Of a stretch of DNA of 7,042 nt, positions 1 to 5,747 are shown piece after piece. Source of the stretch: Aquincola sp. (GTDB lineage Bacteria; Pseudomonadota; Gammaproteobacteria; Burkholderiales; Burkholderiaceae_C); contig JAOUIM010000193.1 of NCBI GenBank assembly GCA_029884035.1, positions 1 to 7,042 on the forward strand, written 5' to 3'. A model generated the notes under the pieces. It made no database searches. It was given only the letters and a program-made list of their open reading frames with translations, and was not told the origin of the DNA. Positions within the stretch are counted from its first letter, which is position 1. Every line of letters begins with the position of its first letter. A program made the position numbers and the translations under genes.

Positions 1-376
1 CGCTGAACAGCCGCGCCAAGCGCACCTGCATCGAGGCCTCGGTGCCGGCGTAGTCGTGCAGCACGGCCACCGGCAGGCCGGCCATGCGTGAAGCCATGAA
101 GAACAGACGCCGCACCGGCTGCACGACATTGAACTGTTCGGCCCGCCCAGGCAGCCCGGCTTGGCCGGGCTGCCGGCTCATCACCGCGTCGTAGACGATG
201 TGGAAGCTGCGCACCGGCGGTTGGCCGATGGCGCCGCTGCGGTGCAGGTGGCGCTGCACCGCAGCCGGCAGCGCCGCGGCATCGGCCGCGCTGAGCGCCG
301 CACCGGGGGCTGGCGGCACCTGCTGCAACGCAGCGCGAAGCCGCGTGGCGTACTCGGCAGCAAGGTTGACGAACAT
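1..376 (-). CDS. DUF6544-like protein of unknown function (C-terminus beyond window)
   Basis: The gene reads leftward from an ATG at 374-376 and stays open to the window edge, giving 125 residues of an incomplete protein. A clear ribosome binding site (AGGAG at 385-389, 8 bases before the ATG) fixes the start. The visible part has a segment LPAAVQRHLHRSGAIGQPPVRSF (about residues 36-57, broken across a likely turn), then AEQFNVVQPVRRLFFMASRM, then a DYAG...MQVRLARLFS stretch. This order (LPxxVxRYLxxSGxxGxPxVR, then AEQ, then a membrane- or lipid-like FxMASRM segment, then GxxSMxVRLxxLFxV) resembles proteins named DUF6544, formerly DUF6920. The function of that family is unknown to me. No signal peptide is evident. 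The gene lies 74 bases downstream of the nitroreductase-like gene on the same strand and may be cotranscribed with it. The family call rests on recalled motif patterns only. Confidence 0.6.
   Translation of the reverse strand, partial: MFVNLAAEYATRLRAALQQVPPAPGAALSAADAAALPAAVQRHLHRSGAIGQPPVRSFHIVYDAVMSRQPGQAGLPGRAEQFNVVQPVRRLFFMASRMAGLPVAVLHDYAGTEASMQVRLARLFS
150..174. repeat. Perfect 11-bp inverted repeat with 3-base loop inside the DUF6544-like gene
   Basis: GGCAGCCCGGC at 150-160 is followed by TTG at 161-163 and then its exact reverse complement at 164-174. It falls inside the coding sequence and encodes a Pro/Gly-rich turn (RQPGQAGLPG on the minus strand). Its centre, GGC-TTG-GCC, is the reverse complement of the centre of the intergenic hairpin at 4963-4983. 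The symmetry is seen directly. Whether it folds in RNA or is a degenerate copy of a dispersed repeat is not known. Confidence 0.7.
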
Positions 377-450
377 CGAGACCTCTCCTCAGCGCAAGGT
401 CTGCGCCATTCCACGGGCATCGCGTCGACGTGCGGGCGACACCCCTTCAT

Positions 451-1551
451 TCAGACCAGCACGGACTGCACCGGCCGCCGCAGCGACGGCGGCAGCGTCG
501 GCCCGCGCCCGAAGCGGATCACCAGGTCCGGCCGCTGGCCGGCGATACCCACAAGATTCGCGAACTGCGGCCGCAGTGCCGCCACTTCGATCGGCTGATT
601 CAGGTGCGCCGTGCGCACGCCCAGCGCCGTGGCCTGCAGCGCGAACCGTTCGTAGACGCGGCCGACTTCGATCCATGCGGCCTTGTCGTTGCGCGGACCG
701 ACGAAGATAGCGATGCCGGCCGAGCTGCGCACATGGCGCGCGTATTTGTCGTTCTCGCTCTTCGGCCTGAAGGCCAGATCGAACATCAGCGGGCCGAGCC
801 AGGACGGCAAGGTCGGGTTGCCCGACGAGGCGCTGTGCAGCCCGTCACCGGCACGCGCCGCGTCGCTGGCGTTGAATCGGATCCACGCCTTCAACTCATC
901 GACGAAGGCCCGGTCGTTCATCTGCACGGTGTTGCCCTGGACGACGAACTCCAGCACCCGCTCGAGCATGTCCTTGTCGGTGAGCAGCATCAGCTGCACG
1001 CCGGCACCTGCCGCAGCCTGTTCGAGCTGCCGCAACTCCTCGGCCGCGAGCGCCTTGCCGTCGTACTCGGCGCGCGTCGACTGTCGATGCGGGATCGCCT
1101 GGAACAGCGGCGAGGTCGTGGCGGCGGTGGGTTCCAGCGCGATGCGCAGACCGGCGCGGCCGGCGTCGAACGAGGCGTTTGCCTTCAGGCCGTGGGCGAG
1201 CGCGGCCTGTACCAGGTTCTCGGCCGCGCAGCCCAGCGACACGAACACATGGTGGTCGTCAGGGTCGACCGCCGGGCACCGTCGCGACAGGTCCGGCAGG
1301 ATCGTGATCGTCTGGTCCTCGAGCGCGAACTTCCAGCACTGCGTGTTGTGGCTCGAGGGCGCAAGCGTCGCATAGCGCACGAGCTCGCGGCGCAATGCGG
1401 CGCCATCGTTGCGGTCGACCTGGCCGTGACGCCAGGTGTCGCGCACGGCCTGCTCGTACGGGCGCGCGGCCCCCCCGGGTGCACAGCCGCCGAGCATCGA
1501 TGAGGCGCCGATCGTCATGGTTGTCGCGTTGAACTGCCTGCGTGTGACCAT
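451..1551 (-). CDS. Tat-exported Acg-type nitroreductase-family (FMN) oxidoreductase, putative lipoprotein
   Basis: The 366-residue product starts MVTRRQFNAT: a twin-arginine motif (R4-R5), a short hydrophobic stretch, then a lipobox L20-G21-G22-C23. This predicts Tat export and lipid attachment at Cys23. The mature part begins with a helix and then APSSHNTQCWKF (64-75), the N-terminal flavin-binding signature of nitroreductases. VSLGCAAENLVQAALAHGL (104-122), AIPHRQSTR (152-160), and the late block GRVYERFALQATALGVRTAHLNQPIE (297-322, split here by function) follow. The C-terminal LRRPVQSVL resembles the RRPVExVL tail of Acg-like proteins such as mycobacterial Rv3131 and Rv2032. Known family members bind FMN; the substrate here is unknown. 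The start at 1551 puts the RR motif at the N-terminus, with a modest AAGG 9 bases upstream. In-frame ATGs at 1611 (AGGA 5 bases upstream), 1626 and 1575 would add an odd Cys/Arg-rich extension. The gene is divergent from the alkD-like gene and upstream of the DUF6544-like gene. Confidence 0.82.
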   Translation of the reverse strand: MVTRRQFNATTMTIGASSMLGGCAPGGAARPYEQAVRDTWRHGQVDRNDGAALRRELVRYATLAPSSHNTQCWKFALEDQTITILPDLSRRCPAVDPDDHHVFVSLGCAAENLVQAALAHGLKANASFDAGRAGLRIALEPTAATTSPLFQAIPHRQSTRAEYDGKALAAEELRQLEQAAAGAGVQLMLLTDKDMLERVLEFVVQGNTVQMNDRAFVDELKAWIRFNASDAARAGDGLHSASSGNPTLPSWLGPLMFDLAFRPKSENDKYARHVRSSAGIAIFVGPRNDKAAWIEVGRVYERFALQATALGVRTAHLNQPIEVAALRPQFANLVGIAGQRPDLVIRFGRGPTLPPSLRRPVQSVLV

Positions 1552-1720
1552 CGGGTGCCGCCTTCGTCGGCGCATCGGCCTGCAACAACAGAACCTTGCG
1601 TGCATCGACATATTCATCCTAGCCATTCAGGTTGCCCCAAGCGTTGCGCTGGCTCAGGGCGGTCGCTTGCACTACGCTGGTGAGCCAGAATGATCGACGA
1701 GCAAAGCGATCCACCGCGAG
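1552..1720. promoter_or_regulatory. Divergent intergenic region expected to hold promoters for both flanking transcription units
   Basis: This 169-base gap separates the leftward nitroreductase-like gene from the rightward alkD-like gene, so both promoters should lie here. It is somewhat less GC-rich around 1600-1630 than its neighbours. I find no convincing -35/-10 pair in either direction. The best partial matches are TAGGAT (minus strand, 1617-1622) and TACGCT (plus strand, 1673-1678), neither with a good -35 at the right spacing. No operator-like inverted repeat or riboswitch is recognised. If the nitroreductase starts at one of the upstream ATGs (1575, 1611 or 1626), part of this stretch is coding. 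Confidence 0.35.
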
Positions 1721-2467
1721 ATGAAGGACAAGTCCCCGCCCGACGCGCTCGTCGGCGCTCTGCGCGCCGTTTTCGCTGCCCACGCCGATCCCGTGAAGGC
1801 GGCGCCGATGCGCGGCTACATGAAGTCGGCACTGCCGTTCTACGGCATCGCCGCGCCGCTGCGGCGCCGTCTCACGGCCGAGGTCGTGAAGGCACACCCG
1901 GCAACGGACACGGCCACGCTCGCGCGCACGATGCGCACGTTGTGGCGCGAAGCTCGCTTTCGCGAGGAGCGCTACGCGGCGGTCGAGCTGCCGCGCACGG
2001 GTCGCACTCATCCGAAGCTGGTCAACGTCGAGTTGCTGCCGCTGGTCGAGGAGATGATCGTCAGCGGCGCCTGGTGGGACGTGGTGGACGACCTGTCCGG
2101 CAACCTGCTGGCGCGCCTGCTCGAGCGCCACCCCCAGGAGATGAAGCCGCAGTTGCGGCGCTGGGCCCGCGGCAGCGACCCGTGGCTGCGCCGCGCGGCG
2201 ATGTTGTGCCAGCGTCATGTGGCCGCCGAGGCGTTCGATGCCCAACTGCTTTACGACACGATCCTGCCGTCGATCGGCGCGGGCTGCTTCGCCAACGAGT
2301 TCTTCATCCGCAAGGGCATCGGCTGGGCGTTGCGCGAGCGATCGTATGCGGCGCCGCAGGAGGTTGCGGCCTTCTGTCGGGAGTACGCTTCGCAACTCGC
2401 CCCCCTGACGCTGCGCGAGGCGATGAAGGCGATCCACCGCAAATCCAGGAGCAAGGTCGATGGCTGA
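1721..2467 (+). CDS. AlkD-family DNA alkylation repair protein (HEAT-repeat DNA glycosylase homologue)
   Basis: The 248-residue soluble, Arg- and Leu-rich alpha-helical protein is close in length to Bacillus cereus AlkD. That enzyme excises positively charged alkylated bases such as 3- and 7-methylpurines without flipping them. The N-terminal helix is followed by MRGYMKSALPFYGIAAP (30-46), the family's entry motif. The hallmark WWDVVDDLSGN runs from 118 to 128. By recalled alignment W119 and D123 correspond to the AlkD active-site Trp and catalytic Asp. DPWLRRAAM (153-161) supplies the DNA-contacting Arg, and FFIRKGIGWALRE (194-206) carries W202, the second active-site Trp. All key residues appear present, so it should be active. 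The ATG is the only possible start in this frame, since a stop lies at 1691-1693; the ribosome binding site is weak (GCGAG). It is the first gene of a likely operon, and its 3' end overlaps the polyphosphate kinase gene by 8 bases. Confidence 0.9.
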   Translation: MKDKSPPDALVGALRAVFAAHADPVKAAPMRGYMKSALPFYGIAAPLRRRLTAEVVKAHPATDTATLARTMRTLWREARFREERYAAVELPRTGRTHPKLVNVELLPLVEEMIVSGAWWDVVDDLSGNLLARLLERHPQEMKPQLRRWARGSDPWLRRAAMLCQRHVAAEAFDAQLLYDTILPSIGAGCFANEFFIRKGIGWALRERSYAAPQEVAAFCREYASQLAPLTLREAMKAIHRKSRSKVDG

Positions 2468-3257
2468 CAGGAAAAGGAAGAAGTCGGGCAACGGTGACGG
2501 CCTGTCGAAGAAGGAGTACCTGCAGCGGCTCGAGCCGCTGCAGCTCGAACTCAATCGCATGGCGCGCTGGCTGCAGGCCATGGGCAAGCGGCTCGTGGTG
2601 GTGGTCGAGGGGCGCGACACCGCGGGCAAGGGCGGCGTGATCGCCGCGATCGCCGAGACGCTGAACCCGCGCCAGTGCCACGTCGTCGCACTGGCCAAGC
2701 CGAGCGACCGCGAGCGCACCCAGTGGTACTTCCAGCGCTACGTGCCACACCTGCCGGCGGCCGGCGAGATCGTGCTGTTCGACCGCAGCTGGTACAACCG
2801 CGCCGGTGTCGAGCCGGTGATGGGGTTCTGCACGCCGGAGCAGACCGCCGCGTTCCTCAAGCAGGCACCGCAGTTCGAGCGCATGCTGGTCGACGACGGC
2901 GTGCTGCTGTTCAAGTACTGGCTCACGGTGGACCAGGCCAAGCAGGAAGAGCGTTTCGCCGAGCGGCTGGCCGACCCGATGAAGCAGTGGAAGCTGTCGC
3001 CCATCGACCTGAAGGCACGCGAGAAGTACGCCGACTACACGAAGGCGCGCGAGGCCATGCTGGAGGCCACGCATACCAAGCACGCGCCATGGGCGCTGGT
3101 GGATTTCAACGACCAGCGCCGCGGCCGCCTTGCGCTGATCCGGCACCTGCTCGACCAGTTGCCCGATACGAACGTGCCGCAGGACAAGATCGAGTTCCCG
3201 CCGCTGCCGGGCAAGCCGCTGAAAGAGTCGTTCGCAGGCAAGCTCAGGCCGATCTGA
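2460..3257 (+). CDS. ppk2: Polyphosphate kinase 2 family protein (class I-like)
   Basis: PPK2 enzymes transfer phosphate between polyphosphate and nucleotides, mainly making NTPs from NDPs with polyphosphate as donor, in the cytoplasm. The 265-residue protein has a charged N-terminal tail and the helix KKEYLQRLEPLQLELNRMARW (17-37). Next come the Walker A EGRDTAGKGG (50-59), LNPRQCHVVALAKPSDRERTQ (68-88), the Walker B and following loop IVLFDRSWYNRAGVE (104-118, D108), and VMGFCTPEQ (120-128). The lid region is EERFAERLADPMKQWKLSP (163-181). All nucleotide- and polyphosphate-binding motifs seem intact. The single-domain length and the wording GEIVLFDRSWYNRAGVE...MGFC match class I PPK2 such as Pseudomonas PA0141. 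The start is well set by AGGAG at 2447-2451, 8 bases before the ATG and inside the end of the alkD-like gene. The 8-base overlap suggests translational coupling. A perfect 24-base palindrome lies within codons 21-28. Confidence 0.93.
   Translation: MADRKRKKSGNGDGLSKKEYLQRLEPLQLELNRMARWLQAMGKRLVVVVEGRDTAGKGGVIAAIAETLNPRQCHVVALAKPSDRERTQWYFQRYVPHLPAAGEIVLFDRSWYNRAGVEPVMGFCTPEQTAAFLKQAPQFERMLVDDGVLLFKYWLTVDQAKQEERFAERLADPMKQWKLSPIDLKAREKYADYTKAREAMLEATHTKHAPWALVDFNDQRRGRLALIRHLLDQLPDTNVPQDKIEFPPLPGKPLKESFAGKLRPI
2520..2543. repeat. Perfect 24-base palindrome inside ppk2
   Basis: The 12 bases CTGCAGCGGCTC at 2520-2531 are followed immediately by their exact reverse complement at 2532-2543, with no loop. 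It lies in frame over codons 21-28 (LQRLEPLQ) of ppk2, 60 bases after the start codon. The amino acids belong to a helix conserved in PPK2 proteins, so protein constraint explains part of the symmetry but not every third-position match. It holds a CTCGAG centre and a CTGCAG at each end. Any role as a protein-binding site or RNA structure is unproven. Confidence 0.75.
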
Positions 3258-3293
3258 ACCGCATGACTTCTTTCACCTGATGGAGCGACCTGC

Positions 3294-4301
3294 GTGAACG
3301 CCGTCGACATCGAGGTCTTGCGCAGCGCGATCGACTGGCAGGACCGCGGGTATCGTGTCACGCTCGGCACCGTGGTGCGCACCTGGGGCTCGGCGCCGCG
3401 CCCGCCCGGCTCGCTGATGGTCATCCGCGATGACGGCCAGGTCGCCGGGTCGCTGTCGGGCGGCTGCATCGAAGACGACCTGATCGGACGTGTCGCGCGC
3501 GGCGAGCTTGCGGCGCGGCTGCCGCAGCTCACGACCTACGGCGCGAGCGCCGAGGAGGCGCAGCGATTCGGCCTGCCGTGTGGCGGTACGGTGCAAGTGG
3601 TGCTCGAGCCGCTGTCGGCGCAGTCGAGGCTGCGCGAACTGCTGGCCGCGATCGAGGGCCATCGCCTCGTTGCACGCCGTCTCGACATGACGACCGGGCT
3701 GGCGCAGCTTGCGGATGCGATCGACAGTGACACGCTGCATTTCGACGGCACAGTGCTCGTCACCGTGCACGGCCCGCGACTGCGCCTGCTGATCATCGGC
3801 GGCGGCCAGCTCTCGCGCTACCTGGCTGCGATGGCGGTGATGCTCGACTACCGTGTCACGGTGTGCGAGCCGCGCGAGGAGTATCACGAAGGCTGGCAGG
3901 CGATGGAGGGGGTGACGCTCGCGCGCGCGATGCCCGATGACCTGGTGCTCGCGATGAACCTCGACGCGAACAGCGCGGTCGTCGCGCTCACGCACGACCC
4001 GAAGCTCGATGACCTGGCATTGATGGAGGCGCTGCGCACGCCGGCGTTCTACGTCGGCGCGCTCGGCTCGCGGCGCAACAACGATTCGCGGCGCGAGCGG
4101 CTGCTGCAGTTCGAGGTCAGCCGGGACGAGATGGCGCGCCTGCGCGGGCCGGTCGGCCTGAGGCTGGGCGGGCTGACGCCACCCGAGATCGCGCTGAGCA
4201 TCATGGCCGAGATGACTGCGCGGCGGCGCGGCGTCGACGTCACGGGGTCGCTGGCCGACTGGAGCGCTTCCGCTGCATCGTGCCGCGCCGTGGCCGGCTG
4301 A
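3294..4301 (+). CDS. XdhC-family molybdoenzyme maturation protein
   Basis: XdhC-family proteins bind molybdenum cofactor and help convert it to the sulfurated form and insert it into xanthine dehydrogenase-type enzymes. This 335-residue protein has both family domains. The N-terminal XdhC/CoxI domain carries TWGSAPRPPGSLM (30-42), GSLSGGCIE (52-60) and FGLPCGGTV (92-100). C58 and C96 are the conserved cysteines of the family. The C-terminal Rossmann-like domain begins LLIIGGGQLSRYLA (165-178) and includes VALTHDPKLDD (230-240), FYVGALGSRRNN (252-263) and GLTPPEIALSIMAE (293-306). The start is a GTG with GGAG at 3282-3285, 8 bases upstream; the protein begins MNAVDIEVL. It lies 36 bases after ppk2 and is probably cotranscribed. 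No xanthine, CO or aldehyde dehydrogenase gene is in the window, so the client enzyme is not identified. Its stop codon is 3 bases from that of the convergent phosphatase gene. Confidence 0.92.
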   Translation: MNAVDIEVLRSAIDWQDRGYRVTLGTVVRTWGSAPRPPGSLMVIRDDGQVAGSLSGGCIEDDLIGRVARGELAARLPQLTTYGASAEEAQRFGLPCGGTVQVVLEPLSAQSRLRELLAAIEGHRLVARRLDMTTGLAQLADAIDSDTLHFDGTVLVTVHGPRLRLLIIGGGQLSRYLAAMAVMLDYRVTVCEPREEYHEGWQAMEGVTLARAMPDDLVLAMNLDANSAVVALTHDPKLDDLALMEALRTPAFYVGALGSRRNNDSRRERLLQFEVSRDEMARLRGPVGLRLGGLTPPEIALSIMAEMTARRRGVDVTGSLADWSASAASCRAVAG

Positions 4302-4304
4302 GCG

Positions 4305-4853
4305 TCAAGGCGCCCGCGCGCCGGCCGCGCGCCACGCCAGCACGAAGGCGCGCTGGTCGTCGTTCTCGGGGCTGAGCTGGCCCCCGCAACTCTGCGCCGA
4401 GGCCGCGAACTTGCGCCGCAGCAGCGCGAGCGCGTCGCGCGCCTCCAGGCCCTGCTCGACCAGCCAGCACGCGGCGACCGTTCCGGTGCGACCGATCCCT
4501 GCGCGGCAGTGCAGGTAGACGCGCCGGTCGTCGTCGACCGCTGAGGCGATCGCGTCGAGCGCCGCACGCATCGTCGCCGTCGTGGGCACACCGAAGTCGT
4601 CGATCGGGAAGTTCGAGCGTTGTGCCCACGGCGGTGCGTACGGCGGCAAATCGTCGCCGGCTGCGGTGAGGTCGATGAAGCGCGTCACGCCGGCGGCTTG
4701 CAGCGCCGCCAGGCGAGCAGGCAGCGCCTGTGCGCCACGCGCACCGGGGTGCGCACCGGCCAGCAGCCGCCCGGGCAGCAACCAGTAGCTGTGCTCGAAA
4801 GGCCGGGCCAGCACGTCACCGACGGCATGCAGGTCCGCATCGCGTGCAAGCAC
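4305..4853 (-). CDS. Dual-specificity/tyrosine-type protein phosphatase family protein
   Basis: The product hydrolyses phosphate esters, probably on tyrosine, serine/threonine or a small phosphorylated substrate, through a phosphocysteine intermediate. From the GTG start it has 182 residues. The active-site loop is VYLHCRAGIGRTGT (112-125), the CX5R motif with nucleophile C116 and R122. A preceding FPIDDFGVP (82-90) supplies the likely general acid, D85 or D86. Upstream, SYWLLPGRLLAGAHPG (22-37) and AGVTRFIDLTAAGD (54-67) match the usual fold. No signal peptide or membrane segment is seen, so it should be cytoplasmic. No ATG precedes the conserved core; a TTG at 4910 would add 19 residues but has no evident ribosome binding site, whereas the GTG at 4851-4853 has AAGGA 8 bases upstream. 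It lies 144 bases after aapP on the same strand, with a palindromic element between, and converges on the XdhC gene. Confidence 0.85.
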   Translation of the reverse strand: MLARDADLHAVGDVLARPFEHSYWLLPGRLLAGAHPGARGAQALPARLAALQAAGVTRFIDLTAAGDDLPPYAPPWAQRSNFPIDDFGVPTTATMRAALDAIASAVDDDRRVYLHCRAGIGRTGTVAACWLVEQGLEARDALALLRRKFAASAQSCGGQLSPENDDQRAFVLAWRAAGARAP

Positions 4854-4861
4854 CTCAGTCT

Positions 4862-4866
4862 TCCTT
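4862..4866 (-). promoter_or_regulatory. Ribosome binding site deciding the phosphatase start
   Basis: AAGGA (within AAGGAAG, minus strand 4866-4860) ends 8 bases before the GTG at 4853-4851. This supports GTG initiation over the upstream TTG at 4910, which has no comparable site. Confidence 0.65.
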
Positions 4867-4913
4867 GGTGGCAAACACTGGCCGCGGCATAGGAACCGGT
4901 GACTTTCCAAGCA

Positions 4914-4992
4914 ACCACCGCAAATCCGGCCCGGCCGTTCCGGCAGCGCTGCCCCCTTGAGGGGGAGCGGCCAAGCCGCTCCCGTGGGTGGT
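4914..4992. repeat. Nested palindromic intergenic element (REP/BIME-like)
   Basis: Four dyads are nested in 79 bases between aapP and the phosphatase gene. The outer pair is ACCACC (4914-4919) with GGTGGT (4987-4992). Inside are GGCAGCGCTGCC (4942-4953, perfect palindrome), CCCCC-TTGA-GGGGG (4952-4965), and GGGAGCGGC-CAA-GCCGCTCCC (4963-4983, perfect 9-bp stem). Neighbouring stems share bases, so they cannot all form at once. The style, especially the CCCCCTTGAGGGGG core with a following GC-rich hairpin and a GGTGG end, resembles dispersed intergenic repeats I recall from Burkholderiales genomes. Only one copy lies in this window, so its repeat nature is inferred. Confidence 0.55.
4963..4983 (-). 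terminator. Possible 3'-end hairpin of the aapP transcript
   Basis: A perfect 9-bp GC-rich stem with a 3-base loop starts 14 bases after the aapP stop codon in the direction of transcription. The sequence after it on the minus strand is CCCTCAAGGGGG, with no run of T. A classical intrinsic terminator is therefore not supported. It could instead protect the mRNA end or attenuate read-through into the phosphatase gene. Confidence 0.3.
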
Positions 4993-4997
4993 GTCCT

Positions 4998-5741
4998 TTA
5001 GTGTCCCAGGATCTTGGACAGGAAGTCCTTGGTGCGGTCGCTCTTCGGGTGGTCGAAGAACTCGTGCGGCGTGTTCTCTTCGACGATCTGGCCCTGGTCC
5101 ATGAAGATCACGCGGTCGGCCACGGCCTTGGCGAAGCCCATTTCGTGCGTCACGCAGATCATGGTGATGCCCTGGCCGGCGAGCTCGGTCATCACGTCCA
5201 GGACTTCCTTGATCATCTCCGGGTCGAGCGCCGAGGTCGGCTCGTCGAACAGCATGATCTTGGGCGTCAGGCAAAGCGCGCGTGCGATCGCGACGCGCTG
5301 TTGCTGGCCGCCGGAGAGTTGCAGCGGGTACTTGCCAGCCTGCTCGGCGATCTTCACGCGGGTGAGCTGCTGCATCGCGCGCTCCTCGGCGTCCTTCTTC
5401 GGCAGCTTGCTGACCCACATCGGTGCCAGCGTCAGGTTCTCGAGCACGGTCAGGTGCGGGAACAGGTTGAACTGCTGGAACACCATGCCGACTTCCTTGC
5501 GCACGCGTTCGATCGACTTGACGTCATCGGTAAGCTCGACCCCATCGACCTTCAGCGTGCCCTGCTGGTGCTCCTCGAGGCGGTTGATGCAGCGGATCAG
5601 CGTGCTCTTGCCCGAGCCCGAGGGGCCGCAAACGACGATGCGCTCGCCCTTGGCGACGCTCAGATCGATGTCGCGCAACACATGGAAATTGTTGCCGTAC
5701 CACTTGTTGACCTTCTCGAAGGTGATGATCGGTTCAGTCAT
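4998..5741 (-). CDS. aapP: General L-amino acid ABC importer, ATP-binding protein AapP
   Basis: This is the cytoplasmic ATPase that powers uptake of polar and other L-amino acids through the AapQ/AapM channel. All motifs of an active ABC ATPase are present in the 247 residues. They are Walker A GPSGSGKST (39-47), Q-loop VFQQFNLFPH (87-96), signature LSGGQQQRVAIARAL (142-156), Walker B IMLFDEPTSALDP (162-174) and H-loop VTHEMGFA (197-204). The opening KWYGNNFHVLRDI and the stretch LAPMWVSKLPKKDAEE are typical of the AapP/BztD branch rather than GltL or HisP. The ATG is 6 bases after the aapM stop; a GGTGA overlapping that stop serves as a ribosome binding site 6 bases upstream. It is the last gene of the aapQMP set, followed by the nested palindromic element. 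Confidence 0.93.
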   Translation of the reverse strand: MTEPIITFEKVNKWYGNNFHVLRDIDLSVAKGERIVVCGPSGSGKSTLIRCINRLEEHQQGTLKVDGVELTDDVKSIERVRKEVGMVFQQFNLFPHLTVLENLTLAPMWVSKLPKKDAEERAMQQLTRVKIAEQAGKYPLQLSGGQQQRVAIARALCLTPKIMLFDEPTSALDPEMIKEVLDVMTELAGQGITMICVTHEMGFAKAVADRVIFMDQGQIVEENTPHEFFDHPKSDRTKDFLSKILGH

Positions 5742-5747
5742 GGCATG

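Noticed and set aside
181..450. 89-codon minus-strand open frame starting right after the nitroreductase stop
   Set aside because: It overlaps the DUF6544-like frame, is Arg/Cys-rich with no motif, and the overlapping frame has the better ribosome binding site and family resemblance.
430..1503. 357-codon open frame opposite the nitroreductase-like gene
   Set aside because: It is antisense to a gene with clear Tat, lipobox and flavin motifs, has low-complexity Arg/His composition and no family resemblance.
1644..1678. TTGCGC and TACGCT as a sigma-70 promoter for the alkD-like gene
   Set aside because: The spacer is 23 bases, too long for a sigma-70 promoter, and the hexamers match the consensus only partly.
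1619..2719. 366-codon minus-strand open frame across the alkD-like and ppk2 genes
   Set aside because: It spans two genes with intact catalytic motifs on the other strand, and its composition is that of a GC-driven shadow.
2304..3146. 280-codon minus-strand open frame opposite ppk2
   Set aside because: No motif is recognisable, and ppk2 on the plus strand has complete Walker motifs and a good ribosome binding site.
4854..4910. N-terminal extension of the phosphatase from TTG at 4910
   Set aside because: No ribosome binding site precedes the TTG, the added 19 residues match nothing in the family, and the GTG at 4853 has AAGGA at ideal spacing.
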